A stretch of DNA of 64,000 nucleotides from contig JAREIK010008093.1 in NCBI GenBank assembly GCA_029783825.1, forward strand, positions 1 to 64,000, given 5' to 3'. Numbering within the stretch: position 1 is the stretch's first letter; each line of letters starts with the position of its first letter. The notes under the pieces were generated by a model, which was given only the letters and a program-made list of their open reading frames with translations, was not told where the DNA came from and did no database searches. The position numbers and the translations under genes are program-made. This stretch comes from Sapria himalayana. Lineage: Eukaryota; Streptophyta; Magnoliopsida; Malpighiales; Rafflesiaceae. Below, one piece after another: positions 48,265 to 58,798 of the stretch.

Positions 48265-49171
48265 TAGGTTGACCTCCCTCTCTGGTGACCATCTCTTGAG
48301 GTCTATTGGTTCTTTTTATTCCTCTCATCAGATCTCTTTACTACCATACGACAAATGATTTGAGATTTAGTGGAAGAAATGTGATTTACGTTCACAAAGC
48401 TGTTCAGTAGGCTGTTTGCCAACAAGGAGATGAGGATTTTGATACAAGGTCTTCATGCTGGCAGAAAGACAACCATTCTGTATAAGTTGAAGCTTTGTGA
48501 AATTGTCACCAAAATTCCTACTATTGTCTTCAATGTAGAGACTATTAAATACAAAAAAAAATCAATTTCACTATGTAGGATGTTGGGAGTCAAGATAAGA
48601 TTCACCCTTTATAGAGAGATCACTTACAAAATACCCAAGGTCTCATATTTGTGGTGGATAGCAATGACAGAGATCTAGTAGTTGAAGCCAGAGATGAGTT
48701 GCATAGGATTCTAAACAAGGAAAAGCTTCGAGATGCAGTTTTGCTGGTGTTTGCAAATAAGCAAGATTTTCCCATTGCGATGAATGCAGCTGAAATTACA
48801 GACAAGCTAGGACTTCACTCTCTTTTCCAATGCCATCGGCATATTCAGAGCACCTGTGCTACCTCTAGCGAGGGCCTCTACAAGGATCTTGATTGGCTTT
48901 CCAATTACATTGCCAGAAAATCATAAATAATTTTAGCAGGATGAGGCAAACTTTGTTGACATATATGGATGTGGTTCTAATCTTTGCCTATTTTGGTTGA
49001 GTTTTGTTCATATATGTGGATGACATGATTTGTTTCTAGGAAGGATTCAAATTGTAATTATATTTATATATTGCATGCCTGAAATACAAGACCGCATTTA
49101 CTTTGTTCTGATCTGTTGTAAGCCGCACTTGTTTGTTTTCTGTTTTGTATCTTTTTGCCATTGGATCGCAA
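48265..49171 (+). mobile_element. ARF1 processed retrocopy (insert with UTRs)
   Basis: A 907-bp non-repetitive insert in the 550-bp array. It holds about 115 bp of 5' UTR-like sequence, the ARF coding region without introns, and about 245 bp of 3' UTR-like sequence. Plant ARF genes have several introns, so an intronless colinear copy flanked by a ~17-bp duplication points to retroposition of a spliced mRNA. A poly-A tail is no longer visible. Confidence 0.75.
48379..48926 (+). pseudogene. ADP-ribosylation factor (ARF1-like) processed pseudogene
   Basis: ARFs are small GTPases that recruit coat proteins to Golgi membranes. The copy is full length, about 181 codons. It starts at ATG 48379, but codon 2, the myristoylated Gly in ARFs, is [20 protein letters not shown] follows. 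The P-loop GLDAAGKT is GLHAGRKT here. [14 protein letters not shown] covers switch I; a frameshift in the A-run at about 48552-48560 follows, and the WDVGGQDK switch II region then has TAG in place of Trp, with a second TAG about 12 codons on. The second half is well kept: [16 protein letters not shown] (NKQD guanine-specificity motif intact), then ATS and [12 protein letters not shown] up to TAA 48924-48926. Clearly non-functional. Confidence 0.95.
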
Positions 49172-49188
49172 AGGTATGTGAACATATA
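49172..49188. repeat. Probable target site duplication of the ARF retrocopy (right)
   Basis: Partner of 48248-48264 (14 of 17 identical). The 550-bp monomer sequence resumes immediately with ATAACTATAAATAATTG. Confidence 0.6.
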
Positions 49189-50830
49189 ACTATAAATAAT
49201 TGTCTTTGACTATATGTATTTCTATAAAAGCTTTATAAATGACTATATTTAAATATATAATTTACAACTTATTTTTAATATACATTGTATATATTAGTAT
49301 TCAAAATATATTTTACTATATCTATACCTATACATAACTATATGTATAGATATATAAAATTATGTCAATAAATTAATATACCTACATGTATAAATATAAG
49401 TATAACTATATGTGTGACTATATTTATAACCGCATGTAACTATATTTATAATTACATGTATAATAACATACAACATTATATTTAACTATATGTGTATATC
49501 TATATATAAATATTTATATAACTATATATAAATAATTATATGTCTATATAACACTTTATATAATAAAATATAACTATATTTGTAACTATGTATACATATA
49601 TGTAAATCTATATATTTATTTATAACTTAATATATTTATGTATAACTATTTGTATGAATATATATATATATAACTATATGTTTAACTATATAAAAATATT
49701 TATAGCTATATATACTATATGTTTAATAATATATAACTATAAATAATTGTATCTTATTATATGTATTCCTATAAAGACTTTAGACATAACTATATTTAAA
49801 TATATAATTTACAACATATATTTAATATACATTTGTATATATTAGCATTCAAAAATATATTTTACTATATCTTACCTATACGTAAGTATATGTATAGATA
49901 TATAAAATTATATAAATAAATGTATATACCTACATGTATAAATATAAGTTTAACTATATGTGTAACTATATGTATAACCATATGTAATAATAATTATAAA
50001 TACATGTATAACAACATACAACATTATGTTTAATTATATGTGTATAACTATATATAAATATTTGTAAAACTAAATAAACCTTTATATAATTAAATATAAC
50101 TATTTTTTTAACTATTTATACATATATGTTTTCATATATGTAAATCTCTACATTTGGTTATAACATTGTATATATTTATGTATAACTAAATATAACTACT
50201 AGTATGAATATATATATATATATATATATACCTAAATATTTAACGATATATAATTTTTTATAACAATATATATTATATGTATACTAACATATATCTATAA
50301 ATAATTCTATCTTAATATATGTATAAATATAAAAACTTTATGCATCATTATATTTATATATATAATTAACAATATGTATTTAATATACATTTTTATATAT
50401 TAGTATAAAAAATGTATTTTAGTATATCCATACCTATACATAACTATATGTATAAATATATGAAATTATATGATAAAATATATATACATACATGTATAAA
50501 TATAAGTTTAACTATACGTGTAATTATATGTATAACCACATGTAACTATATTTATAATTACATGTATAAAAACATACAACATAATGTTTAACTATATGTT
50601 TATAACTATATATAAATATTTTTATAACTATAAATATAAATAAATATAACTTTATTTTTTATTATGTATACATATATGTAAATCTATATAATTGTTTATA
50701 ACTTTGTATACATTTATTTAAATATACTTATAACTACTTGTATGCATATATCTATATATAATTATATATTTATCTATATATAACTATTTAAAAATACATT
50801 TACTAATCCTAACATATAATTATATATGGG

Positions 50831-51762
50831 ATAATACTAATTTGTTGCACTAACTTGAAATTAAATGGCAAAAGATATAATATCAACAATATGTAAGCAC
50901 ATAGCATGAGAGTGTCCGGTGATCAGGCTCATATATGGTATAATACAAATAAGAGTCGTACTCTTATCTAATCCCAGCCCTTGGGCCTCAAGCTCAAATA
51001 TGAACTCATGTATGACAAAAGATGTAATATATTTATACAAATAAGGGTTGTGCTTCTACTTCACCTATCTCAGCAATGGTGGATGAAGCGGTCAAACAAC
51101 AAGCAATGGAAATAAATGAATGTATTATAGTTATGGAGACTTAAATGAAAAAGAAGGATGAGTAGATATCTCATTTGAAGGAAGAAATATATGAAATTAA
51201 AGAATATAAGGTTGAGAAGTATACTAATTTGATGGAAAAAATGCAAGAAATTAAAGAAATGAATGATGAAATGAAAGAAATTATGAATATAATGCAACAG
51301 CATATGTGCTATATGAAGTCACGGTTAGCATCATTGGTGCAACAGATAGAATTTCGAGATCCAGCTTTGAAACCTCAGAGGAGAGGCTAGCATTCCCTAC
51401 AAATTATGAGGATGATTTCGTATGAGAATTATTTCTAAATTGTTATTTATTTTTGTCTATGTGCAGCAAATAATTATGATATTTTTTTGTAGGTTTCAAT
51501 TTTTTTTATTCTGGTTTTATTCTTTGCTTTTCTGTTTAACCTAATTATGAATCTTTGTAGGACACATTATGTGAGACACGCGAAAAAATTCTGATTCAAA
51601 GTATTCCGACATTGCCACGGTCCTTCCAATGAATGGGTCCCATATTTACCGATTTCAATTTTATCAAAAGGAGGGCTAGCTTTTTTTATCTTTATTATTC
51701 CAAAAATATTTTATTTTTGCATTACCTTTCTTTCTAAACATAATTGCTGGATATCTTTTGGT
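50831..51762 (+). other. Island sequence with a coiled-coil coding remnant
   Basis: 50831-51070 is non-repetitive; a TACAAATAAG phrase occurs twice (about 50943 and 51037). 51390-51762 has intron-like T-rich stretches with TTTGTAG and TGTGCAG acceptor-like sites. See the separate entry for 51078-51390. Confidence 0.4.
51078..51390 (+). pseudogene. Coiled-coil coding remnant, possibly the C-terminus of a CACTA/Ptta transposase
   Basis: A plus-strand frame from ATG 51078, interrupted by TAA and TAG near 51142 and 51160, then open to the TAG at 51388-51390. It is rich in Glu, Lys and Met (KEEIYEIKEYKVEKYTNLME, MQEIKEMNDEMKEIMNIMQQ), strongly heptad-like, and ends in LASLVQQIEFRDPALKPQRRG-like basic sequence. 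C-terminal coiled coils of this sort are common in plant En/Spm-type (Transposase_24/Ptta) proteins, and a CACTA end follows about 3 kb downstream. No catalytic region is visible upstream, so the assignment is weak. Confidence 0.35.
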
Positions 51763-51916
51763 TTTTTGTTGAAGCTATATGAAAATCAACTATAATTTGT
51801 GTTTGTTTGTTTATAATAATTGTTTTTAATATATCTGAGAATATGTTTGTGTGTCTATGAATTTTTTGGGTAGAGTTTTAGCCTATTATAGGTATGTAAA
51901 AGCCTATATTCAACAC

Positions 51917-52170
51917 CGGAAGCAGCGGTAGTGGTGGCAAAATCGGCAGTGATGGCAGCGGCGCCAGATGTGCCAGCAGTGGCAGTTGTGGCAGTAGCAG
52001 CAGTAGTCGCAGTAGTGGTAGTGGCAGTAGTGGTGGCAGTAGCAGCAATAGCGGTAGTAGTGGAAGCACAGACAGCCATGGCAGTAGTAGCCGAAGTAGT
52101 GGCAGAAGTGGCAGCACTAGTGGCAGCATTGGTAGTGACAGCGGGTGTAGCAGCAATGGCAACAATTGCT
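51917..52170. repeat. GCN trinucleotide tract A (~254 bp)
   Basis: Mixed GCA, GTA, GTG and GGC triplets on the + strand (AGCAGCGGTAGTGGTGGCAA and so on). All three frames on both strands are open, giving Ala/Val, Leu/Pro and Ser/Gly-type low-complexity products, which are not credible proteins. It is a GC-rich anomaly in an AT-rich window. Confidence 0.9.
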
Positions 52171-52413
52171 ATATATATGTATGTTTATAGTCAGTATATA
52201 CGTACATATAATACTATAGTATTTTATTTACATATATACTGAGAATATATGTATACATAATACTATAGTTTATATGTACGTATACTATAGTAATATATCT
52301 ACGAGTGAAATGCTAGTATATATGCACATATTTACTGTAGTAATATATATTTATCAAAACATAGTTTTTTTTAATTTATTTTGATTTGATTGAATGGTTT
52401 AAAATTTTTATAG

Positions 52414-52600
52414 ATATGGTACGGCATTGTTTACCATATGAAACTTGTATAAGCGAAGGTTTTTTCAACATACATGAAGTACCGTTACTCAGATAGCTTT
52501 TTCACATTAGAGAGTTGGTAATTGAAGGAGCAGAGGGATAGAAAGCAATATCAATGCATGGATAGATTATATTTTATGCATAGTCAGTAGATACATTTAT
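52414..52600 (+). pseudogene. PMT-type exon copy in unit A
   Basis: After the acceptor at 52411-52413 the frame reads IWYGIVYHMKLV and then stops. The downstream phrase CATGGATAGATTATATTTTATGCATAGT matches TGGATAGATTATACTTTATGCA of the copy at 7162 (reverse strand), confirming a shared module beyond the exon. Confidence 0.55.
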
Positions 52601-52912
52601 TTATAAGATATAATATAATTTTGTTATTATTTTTTTGTTTTAGTTATTTAAAATATTGTATTAGAATAAGTTATTAAATGATTTTTTTTCTGTAATTAAA
52701 AATTTTCATTTATAGTTTATGTTATTATTCAATTTAATATAAAAATATTAAATTATTTAATTAAATTTTTGTTGAAGCTGTATGACAATCAACTTTAATT
52801 TGTGTTTGTTCATGTCTATAATAAACATTTTTATATATCTGTGAAAATGTTTGTTTGTCTCCGAATTTTTGGGTAGAGTTTTAGCCTATTATAGGTATGT
52901 AAAACCCTATTA

Positions 52913-53698
52913 TCAGCAGCAATAACAGTGGCAGCGGCGACAGCAGTAGTAATGACTACAACGGTGGTAGCGTGGGTAGTAGTAGCAGTAGTGGATGTAG
53001 TCGTAGTGGTGGTAGTAGTGGTGGTGACAGCTGTAGTGGTGGCAGTGGAATAGCAATAGTGGCGATGACATTGGTGGGAGTGGCGACAACGAAGGTAGTG
53101 GCAACAGTGTCAACGGCAGCAGTAGTGGCAGAACCGAAAGTAGCAGCAACATTGGAAGCAGCAGAAACACCGAAAGTAGTGGCAGCAATAGCAAGGTGGC
53201 AGTGTCGACAGTAGTGTGGGTGGTGTCAGCGATGACAGCGGCGGCAGCAGTAGCGGCAGCAGCAGCAGCACAAGTGGCGGTGGTAGTAGCGGCAGCCACT
53301 GTAGCGGCCAGCGGCGGCAGCCACTGCAGCATCCAGTAGTGGCAGCCACTACAACGGCCAATGGTGACATCCGTTGCAGTGGGCAATGATGATAGAAACT
53401 GCAACGGCGACGGGGCCAGCAAAGGCAACTACGGTAGTAGAGGCAGTGGGGACAGCAATGGCAGTAGTAGGGAAATTTGCTACAGCAGCGGCAGTGGCAG
53501 TGGCAGCGGCAGTGGCAGCGGCAGTGGCAGCGGCAGTGGCAGCGACAGCGGCAGCGACAACGGCAGCGACAGCGGCAGCAACAGCGACAGTGGCAGCAAG
53601 AGCGGCAGCAAGAGCGGCAGCGAGAGCGGCAGCGACAGCGGCAGCGACAACGGCATCAGTGGTAGCAGCATTGGGAGCTGCAGCAACAGCAACAAATG
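52913..53698. repeat. GCN trinucleotide tract B (~786 bp)
   Basis: About three times longer than tract A. The 3' part (53480-53660) is a more regular hexamer, GGCAGTGGCAGC, then GGCAGCGACAGC; the 5' part is irregular. Open frames up to 171 codons run through it on both strands and are rejected as genes. Confidence 0.92.
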
Positions 53699-53951
53699 TG
53701 GTATATACATATGAATAAAGTTAGTATATACGTACATATAGTACTACAGTATTTTATGTACATATATACTAAGTATATTTGTAATCAGTATATATGTACA
53801 CATAATACTACAATTTTTATGTACATATACTATAGTAATATATATATACAAGAGAAATGCTAGTATATATTTACATATATACTACAGAATTATATTTTTT
53901 TCAAAACATAACATTTTTTTAATTTGATTGAGTGGCTTAAATTTCTCATAG

Positions 53952-54140
53952 ATATGATACTACAATGTTACTTATACAAATCTTGTATAAGTGATGGAAT
54001 TTTTCACAACACATTATGTGACGTGACTCAGACAGCTTTGTTGCAATAGAAAAATGGTGATCAGAGGAGTAGAGGGAGAGAAAAGAACGTAATGAATGGA
54101 TATATTATACTTTATGCACTGTTGGTAGATATATTGATGA
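53952..54140 (+). pseudogene. PMT-type exon copy in unit B
   Basis: The most decayed copy (ATATGATACTACAATGTTAC after a CATAG acceptor). It shares the downstream phrase GAATGGATATATTATACTTTATGCA with the other copies. Recognisable only by comparison with units A and 7162. Confidence 0.5.
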
Positions 54141-54379
54141 AAAAGATGTAATAAATTTTTTTTATTTTTTTGTTTCAATTATTTAAGATATTAAATTAGA
54201 ATAATTAATTAAATGATTTTATTTTTTGTTTATTAAAAATTATTTGTAGTTTAATTTTTTAATCAAATTTAAAAAAAAATATTATATTATTTGATTAAAA
54301 AATTTTAAAATAAAGTAAATTCTAAAAATTGATTTTAAATTTAAAAAGTTTGGGAAAAATCTCTATTTAATTTAGCTTG

Positions 54380-54580
54380 GGAATTTATTTTTTTTTAACA
54401 TGGGATTTACCATCACTAAATTTTTAGCTAGGGATAATTTTCCTTGCTAAATTTTAGCGACCAGCACTTTAGATAGGGAATCGATCCATCGTTAATCTAT
54501 CGCTATATCATATTTAGCGATAGAAAATGCCCATTTAGCTAGGGATTTGTCCCTTGCTATATGAGATTTTTCTTGTAGTA
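54380..54580 (-). mobile_element. CACTA terminus, right end of the 46.5-54.6 kb island
   Basis: Read inward on the minus strand from 54580 it begins TACTACAAGAAAAATCTCAT, i.e. a CACTACAAGAAAA-type end with the first base changed, followed by CCCTAGCTAAAT-type subterminal motifs. It matches the left end of the element at 6522. The TCTA array starts directly at 54581. The opposite end of this element is not found near 46456, so its left boundary is unknown. Confidence 0.7.
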
Positions 54581-54737
54581 TCTTTCTGTCTATCAATCTA
54601 TATATCTATCAGTATTTCAATATATCTATCAATATATCTATGAATTTGTCTATCAATTTTTCTATTAATCAATCATTCAAACTATCTATCTATCTATATA
54701 TTTAACTTATATATATATATTTATCTGTCTATCAATT

Positions 54738-54778
<41 letters not shown>

Positions 54779-55037
54779 TTATTTATGTATCTCTCTAACT
54801 ATCCATCCATCCATCTATCTATATGTCTGTCTATCTATCTATCTATCTATCTATCTGTCTGTCTATCTATTTGTCTATCTATCTGTCTATCTATGTCTAT
54901 CTATATGTCTATCTATATGTCTATCTATATGTCTATCTATCTGTCTATCTATTTTTTTATCTATCTATATATCTCTCTATCTATCTTTATGTCTATCTAT
55001 AGGTCCATCTATCTATCTATCTTTCTATCTATCTATC

Positions 55038-55078
<41 letters not shown>

Positions 55079-58000
55079 ATCGATATATCTATCTATATAT
55101 TAATCTATCTATCTATCTATCAATCTATCTTTTGATCTGATATATCAATCTATATGTTTATTAATCTCTCTATCATTCTATATATCAATCTATCTATGTG
55201 TCTATCTATTTGTTTATCTATATCTCTATCTGATAAATCTATCTATGTGTATATCTATTTATTAATCTATATGTCTATCAATTAATATATCTATGTGTCT
55301 ATCTATTTATTTATCTATATGTCAATTTATTTATCAATCTATTTATCGAACTATCTATCTAACTTTCTATCTATCTATCTATATATCTATCTATATATCT
55401 ATCCATCTATTGATATGTCTAGTTATCTATCTGTCAATCAATATGTGTATTTATCTATCTTTCCATATGTCTATCTATCTGTCTATCGATCTGTCTATCT
55501 ATCTTTCTATCTATTTGTCTATCTATCTTTCTATCGATTTGTCTATCTATCTGTCAATAAATATGTGTATTTATCTATCTTTCCATATTTCTACCTATCT
55601 GTATATCTATCTTTCTATCGATCTGTCTATCTATGTTCTATCTATTTTCTATTTATTTTCTATCTTCATGTCTATGAATCTGTAAATCAATCTATCTATA
55701 ACTCTATATATCAATTAGTCTATCAATCAATCATCCTATTAAAATAGATTTCTCTATATCTATATGTCTATCAATTTGTCTATCAATCTGTTTATATATT
55801 TATCTATCTATCTGTTTATATATTTATCTATCTATCTGTTTATCTTTGTATCTTTTTATATGCGTGTCTATTTTCTATCTATGTATCTGTTTGTATGTCT
55901 ATCTAGCTATTTGTCTAACTATCTATCTATCTGCCTATTTATCTATATATCTTTCCATATATCGATATATATATCTATATATCAATCTAAGTAACTATCT
56001 ATCTATGTATCTATCTATCTATCGATCAATCAATCAATCAATCAATCTATCTATCTATCTATATATATATATATATTTGTTTATTCTTCTATTTTCTATT
56101 ATTATATTTATCTATCTCTCAATCTTTAAACCAATCTATCAATTTATCTATTTATCAATCAATCTGTCTATTATTCTATCTTTTTGTATATCTATCTGTC
56201 TATCAATCAATCAATCTATCTATTTATCTATTTATCTAACTATCTGTTAATCATTCAATTTTTAAATCTATGTCTATCTATTTGTCTATCCTTCTGTCTG
56301 TCTGTATGTCTATTATTATGTCCATCAATCAATCTATCTAGAAAGCTAGCTATCTATCTGTCTATCTAACTGCCTATCTATCAATATATCTATATGTATA
56401 TCAATCGATTGATCTATCTATCTATCTATCCATCTATCTGTCTATCTATCGATGTGTCTATCAATCTATCTGTCAATCTGACTATCATTATGTCTAACAA
56501 TCTTTCTAGCTATCTGTCTAATATTTTTTTTATCTATTTATCTATGTATTTACCTTTATATATATATATATATATTTATATATATGTTTATCAATTTCTC
56601 TATCTATAAGTCTTTCTTCTATTTATCTATCTGTATAACTATCTTTCTATCTATATTTTGATTTTTCAATTTAACACTCTATCTATCTATCTATAAGTTT
56701 ATTTGCCAACTTGTCTATATATCTATGTGTCTGTCTATATATATATATATCTCTATATGTTTATCTTTCTATCGATCTTTCTATCTATCTTTATTTCTAT
56801 CTTTTATGATCTATCTATTTATCTATATATCTATCTATCTATTTGTCTATCAATCTGTCGATCTATCTATTTGTATATCCATTTACCTGTCTACCAATCT
56901 ATTTAACTATTTGTCTATGATTCTATCGATCTATTGATCTATCAATCTAGCTATCTGTCTGTCAATCTATCTGTCTATCTATTTATGTCTCTATCTATTT
57001 ATTTATGCTTCTATCAATTTGTCAATCTATCTGTTTATCTATTAGTCTATCTATCTATCTATCTATATACATATCTTTCTATCTATCTATCTATCTTTCT
57101 ATATATCTGTCTATCAATCAATCTATATATCTTTCTTTCTATCTATTTATAAATGAATGAAATGTTCTATCTTTCTATCTATCTATCTATCTATCTATCT
57201 ATTTTTCTATCTATCTATCTATCTATCTATCAATCAATGTATCTATTTGCCTATCTACCTATCTATATTTCTGTCTATCTATCTATTTTTCTATCTGTCT
57301 ATCTATATGTCAATATTTTCTTTCTATCTATTTATATATCACTTTATTAATCGGTCTGTTTATCAATCTATCTATCTATCTCTAAATCTATCTATCTATA
57401 TGTCCATATATCTATTTGTCTATCAATTTGTCTTTCTATCTGTATATATATTTATCTAACAATTAAAATATCTTTCTTTTTATCAACATGTCTATCTATT
57501 TAACTATAAATAGATCTATCTATTTTATCAAATTATATATCTTTTTATCAATCAATCAATCTATCGATCAATATGCTTATCTATTTTTTTATCTACCTGT
57601 ACATTATTCATTATATAAATCAATCTATCTATTTGCCCATAAATCTATCTATCTATATTTTTTTATATCTAACTATCTGTCTAACAATTTGTCCATCTAT
57701 CTGTCAGTCTTTTTGTATATCTATCTATCTATCTATCTATATGTCTATCTATCTATGTATCTATATATCTATATATCTATCTATCTATCTATTTAACTAT
57801 CTATATGTCTTTCTATCTGTCCATCTATTTATCTATCTATGTATGTATGTATCTATCTATATATCTATCTATTTGTACATATATTTATCTATCAATCTTT
57901 CTATTTATGTGTAAATCTATCTGTTTATCAATCTCTCCATCTATCAATATATCTATCAATTTGTAAATTTATTAATTTATCTATCTATCTGCCTATATTT

Positions 58001-58597
58001 CTGTCTATCAATATATCTATCTATCTATATTTATATGTCTATCTTTCTATATATCTATTTGTCTAAATATTTATCTATCTATCTATATATATGTCGATGT
58101 ATATATTTATCTATTTGTCTATTTATCTATCTATCTATTTATCTATCTATCATTCTACCTATCTATCTATCGATTTATTTATCTTACTATTTATCTTTTT
58201 GTATACCTATTTGTCTATCAATCTATCGATCTATTAGTCTATCTTATATCTATATGTCTATATTTTTGTAGATATTTCTATCAATCTATCTATGTTTCTA
58301 TCTATTGTTCTTTCTTTTAATTTGTCTATCTATCTATCTATTTTTTTGTATTTTTTTATTTGTCTATATATCTTTATGTGTATCTATCTATATATCTATA
58401 TATATATCTAACTATCTATATATCATTCTATATATCATTCTATATATCTATCTATTTATCAGGCTATTAATATGTCTATCTATCTGAATATCTATTTGTC
58501 TATCTATTTATTTATCTATCTTTTATTAATTAATCTATCTATCAATAAATTGATCAGTCTTTCTATCATTCTAAAGATCAAACTAAATATCAACTTG

Positions 58598-58631
<34 letters not shown>

Positions 58632-58765
58632 AGTCTCTCTAATTATATATTAGTATGTCTATCTTTCTATTTATCTATATATTAGTCTTTTTGTCTATCT
58701 ATCTATTTTTATATCTATCTATCTATCTATTCTATTCTATTTATCTATCTATCTGTCTGTCTCTC

Positions 58766-58798
<33 letters not shown>

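Larger units (their letters stand above)
47700..50830 (+). repeat. Tandem array of ~550-bp AT-rich monomers
   Basis: The landmark ATAACTATAAATAATTG recurs at 49186, 49733 and, with two changes, 50290, giving periods of 547 and 557 bp. Each monomer carries the same ordered phrases: a TATATTAGTATTCAAAA-type phrase, CCTATACATAACTATATGTATA, ACATGTATAAATATAAGT, CATACAACAT, TTTAACTATATGTGTATA, TGTATACATATATGTAAATC and TTTGTATGAATATATA. A further, partly preserved copy lies upstream (to 48264) and is split from the next one by the ARF retrocopy. No coding capacity. Confidence 0.8.
51763..52765 (+). repeat. Tandem duplication unit A (1,003 bp) with GCN tract and PMT exon copy
   Basis: Starts TTTTTGTTGAAGCTATATGA. 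It contains GTAGAGTTTTAGCCTATTATAGG, a GCN trinucleotide tract (51917-52170), GTATATAC minisatellite (52180-52350), a TTTTTATAG acceptor and the PMT-like exon copy IWYGIVYHMKLV (from 52414). It ends in ATTATTTAATTAAA. The next unit begins at 52766 with the same sequence. Confidence 0.85.
52766..54299 (+). repeat. Tandem duplication unit B (~1,534 bp) with longer GCN tract and PMT exon copy
   Basis: Second copy of unit A. It starts TTTTTGTTGAAGCTGTATGA, has the same GTAGAGTTTTAGCCTATTATAGG phrase, a GCN tract (52913-53698), minisatellite (53700-53890), a CATAG acceptor and a PMT-like exon copy from 53952. It ends in ATTATTTGATTAAA. Without the GCN tract the two units are almost the same length (about 749 and 748 bp). 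Confidence 0.85.

Noticed and set aside
48430..48926. Two overlapping frames that could be taken for two small genes
   Set aside because: Together they are one ARF coding region split by a frameshift in an A-run. In-frame stops at codon 2 and two Trp positions confirm a pseudogene.
51855..53737. Open frames up to 171 codons in the GCN tracts on both strands
   Set aside because: Every frame is open on both strands because the tract is triplet-repetitive. The products are Ala/Val, Leu/Pro, Gln/Arg or Ser/Gly low-complexity with no domain.
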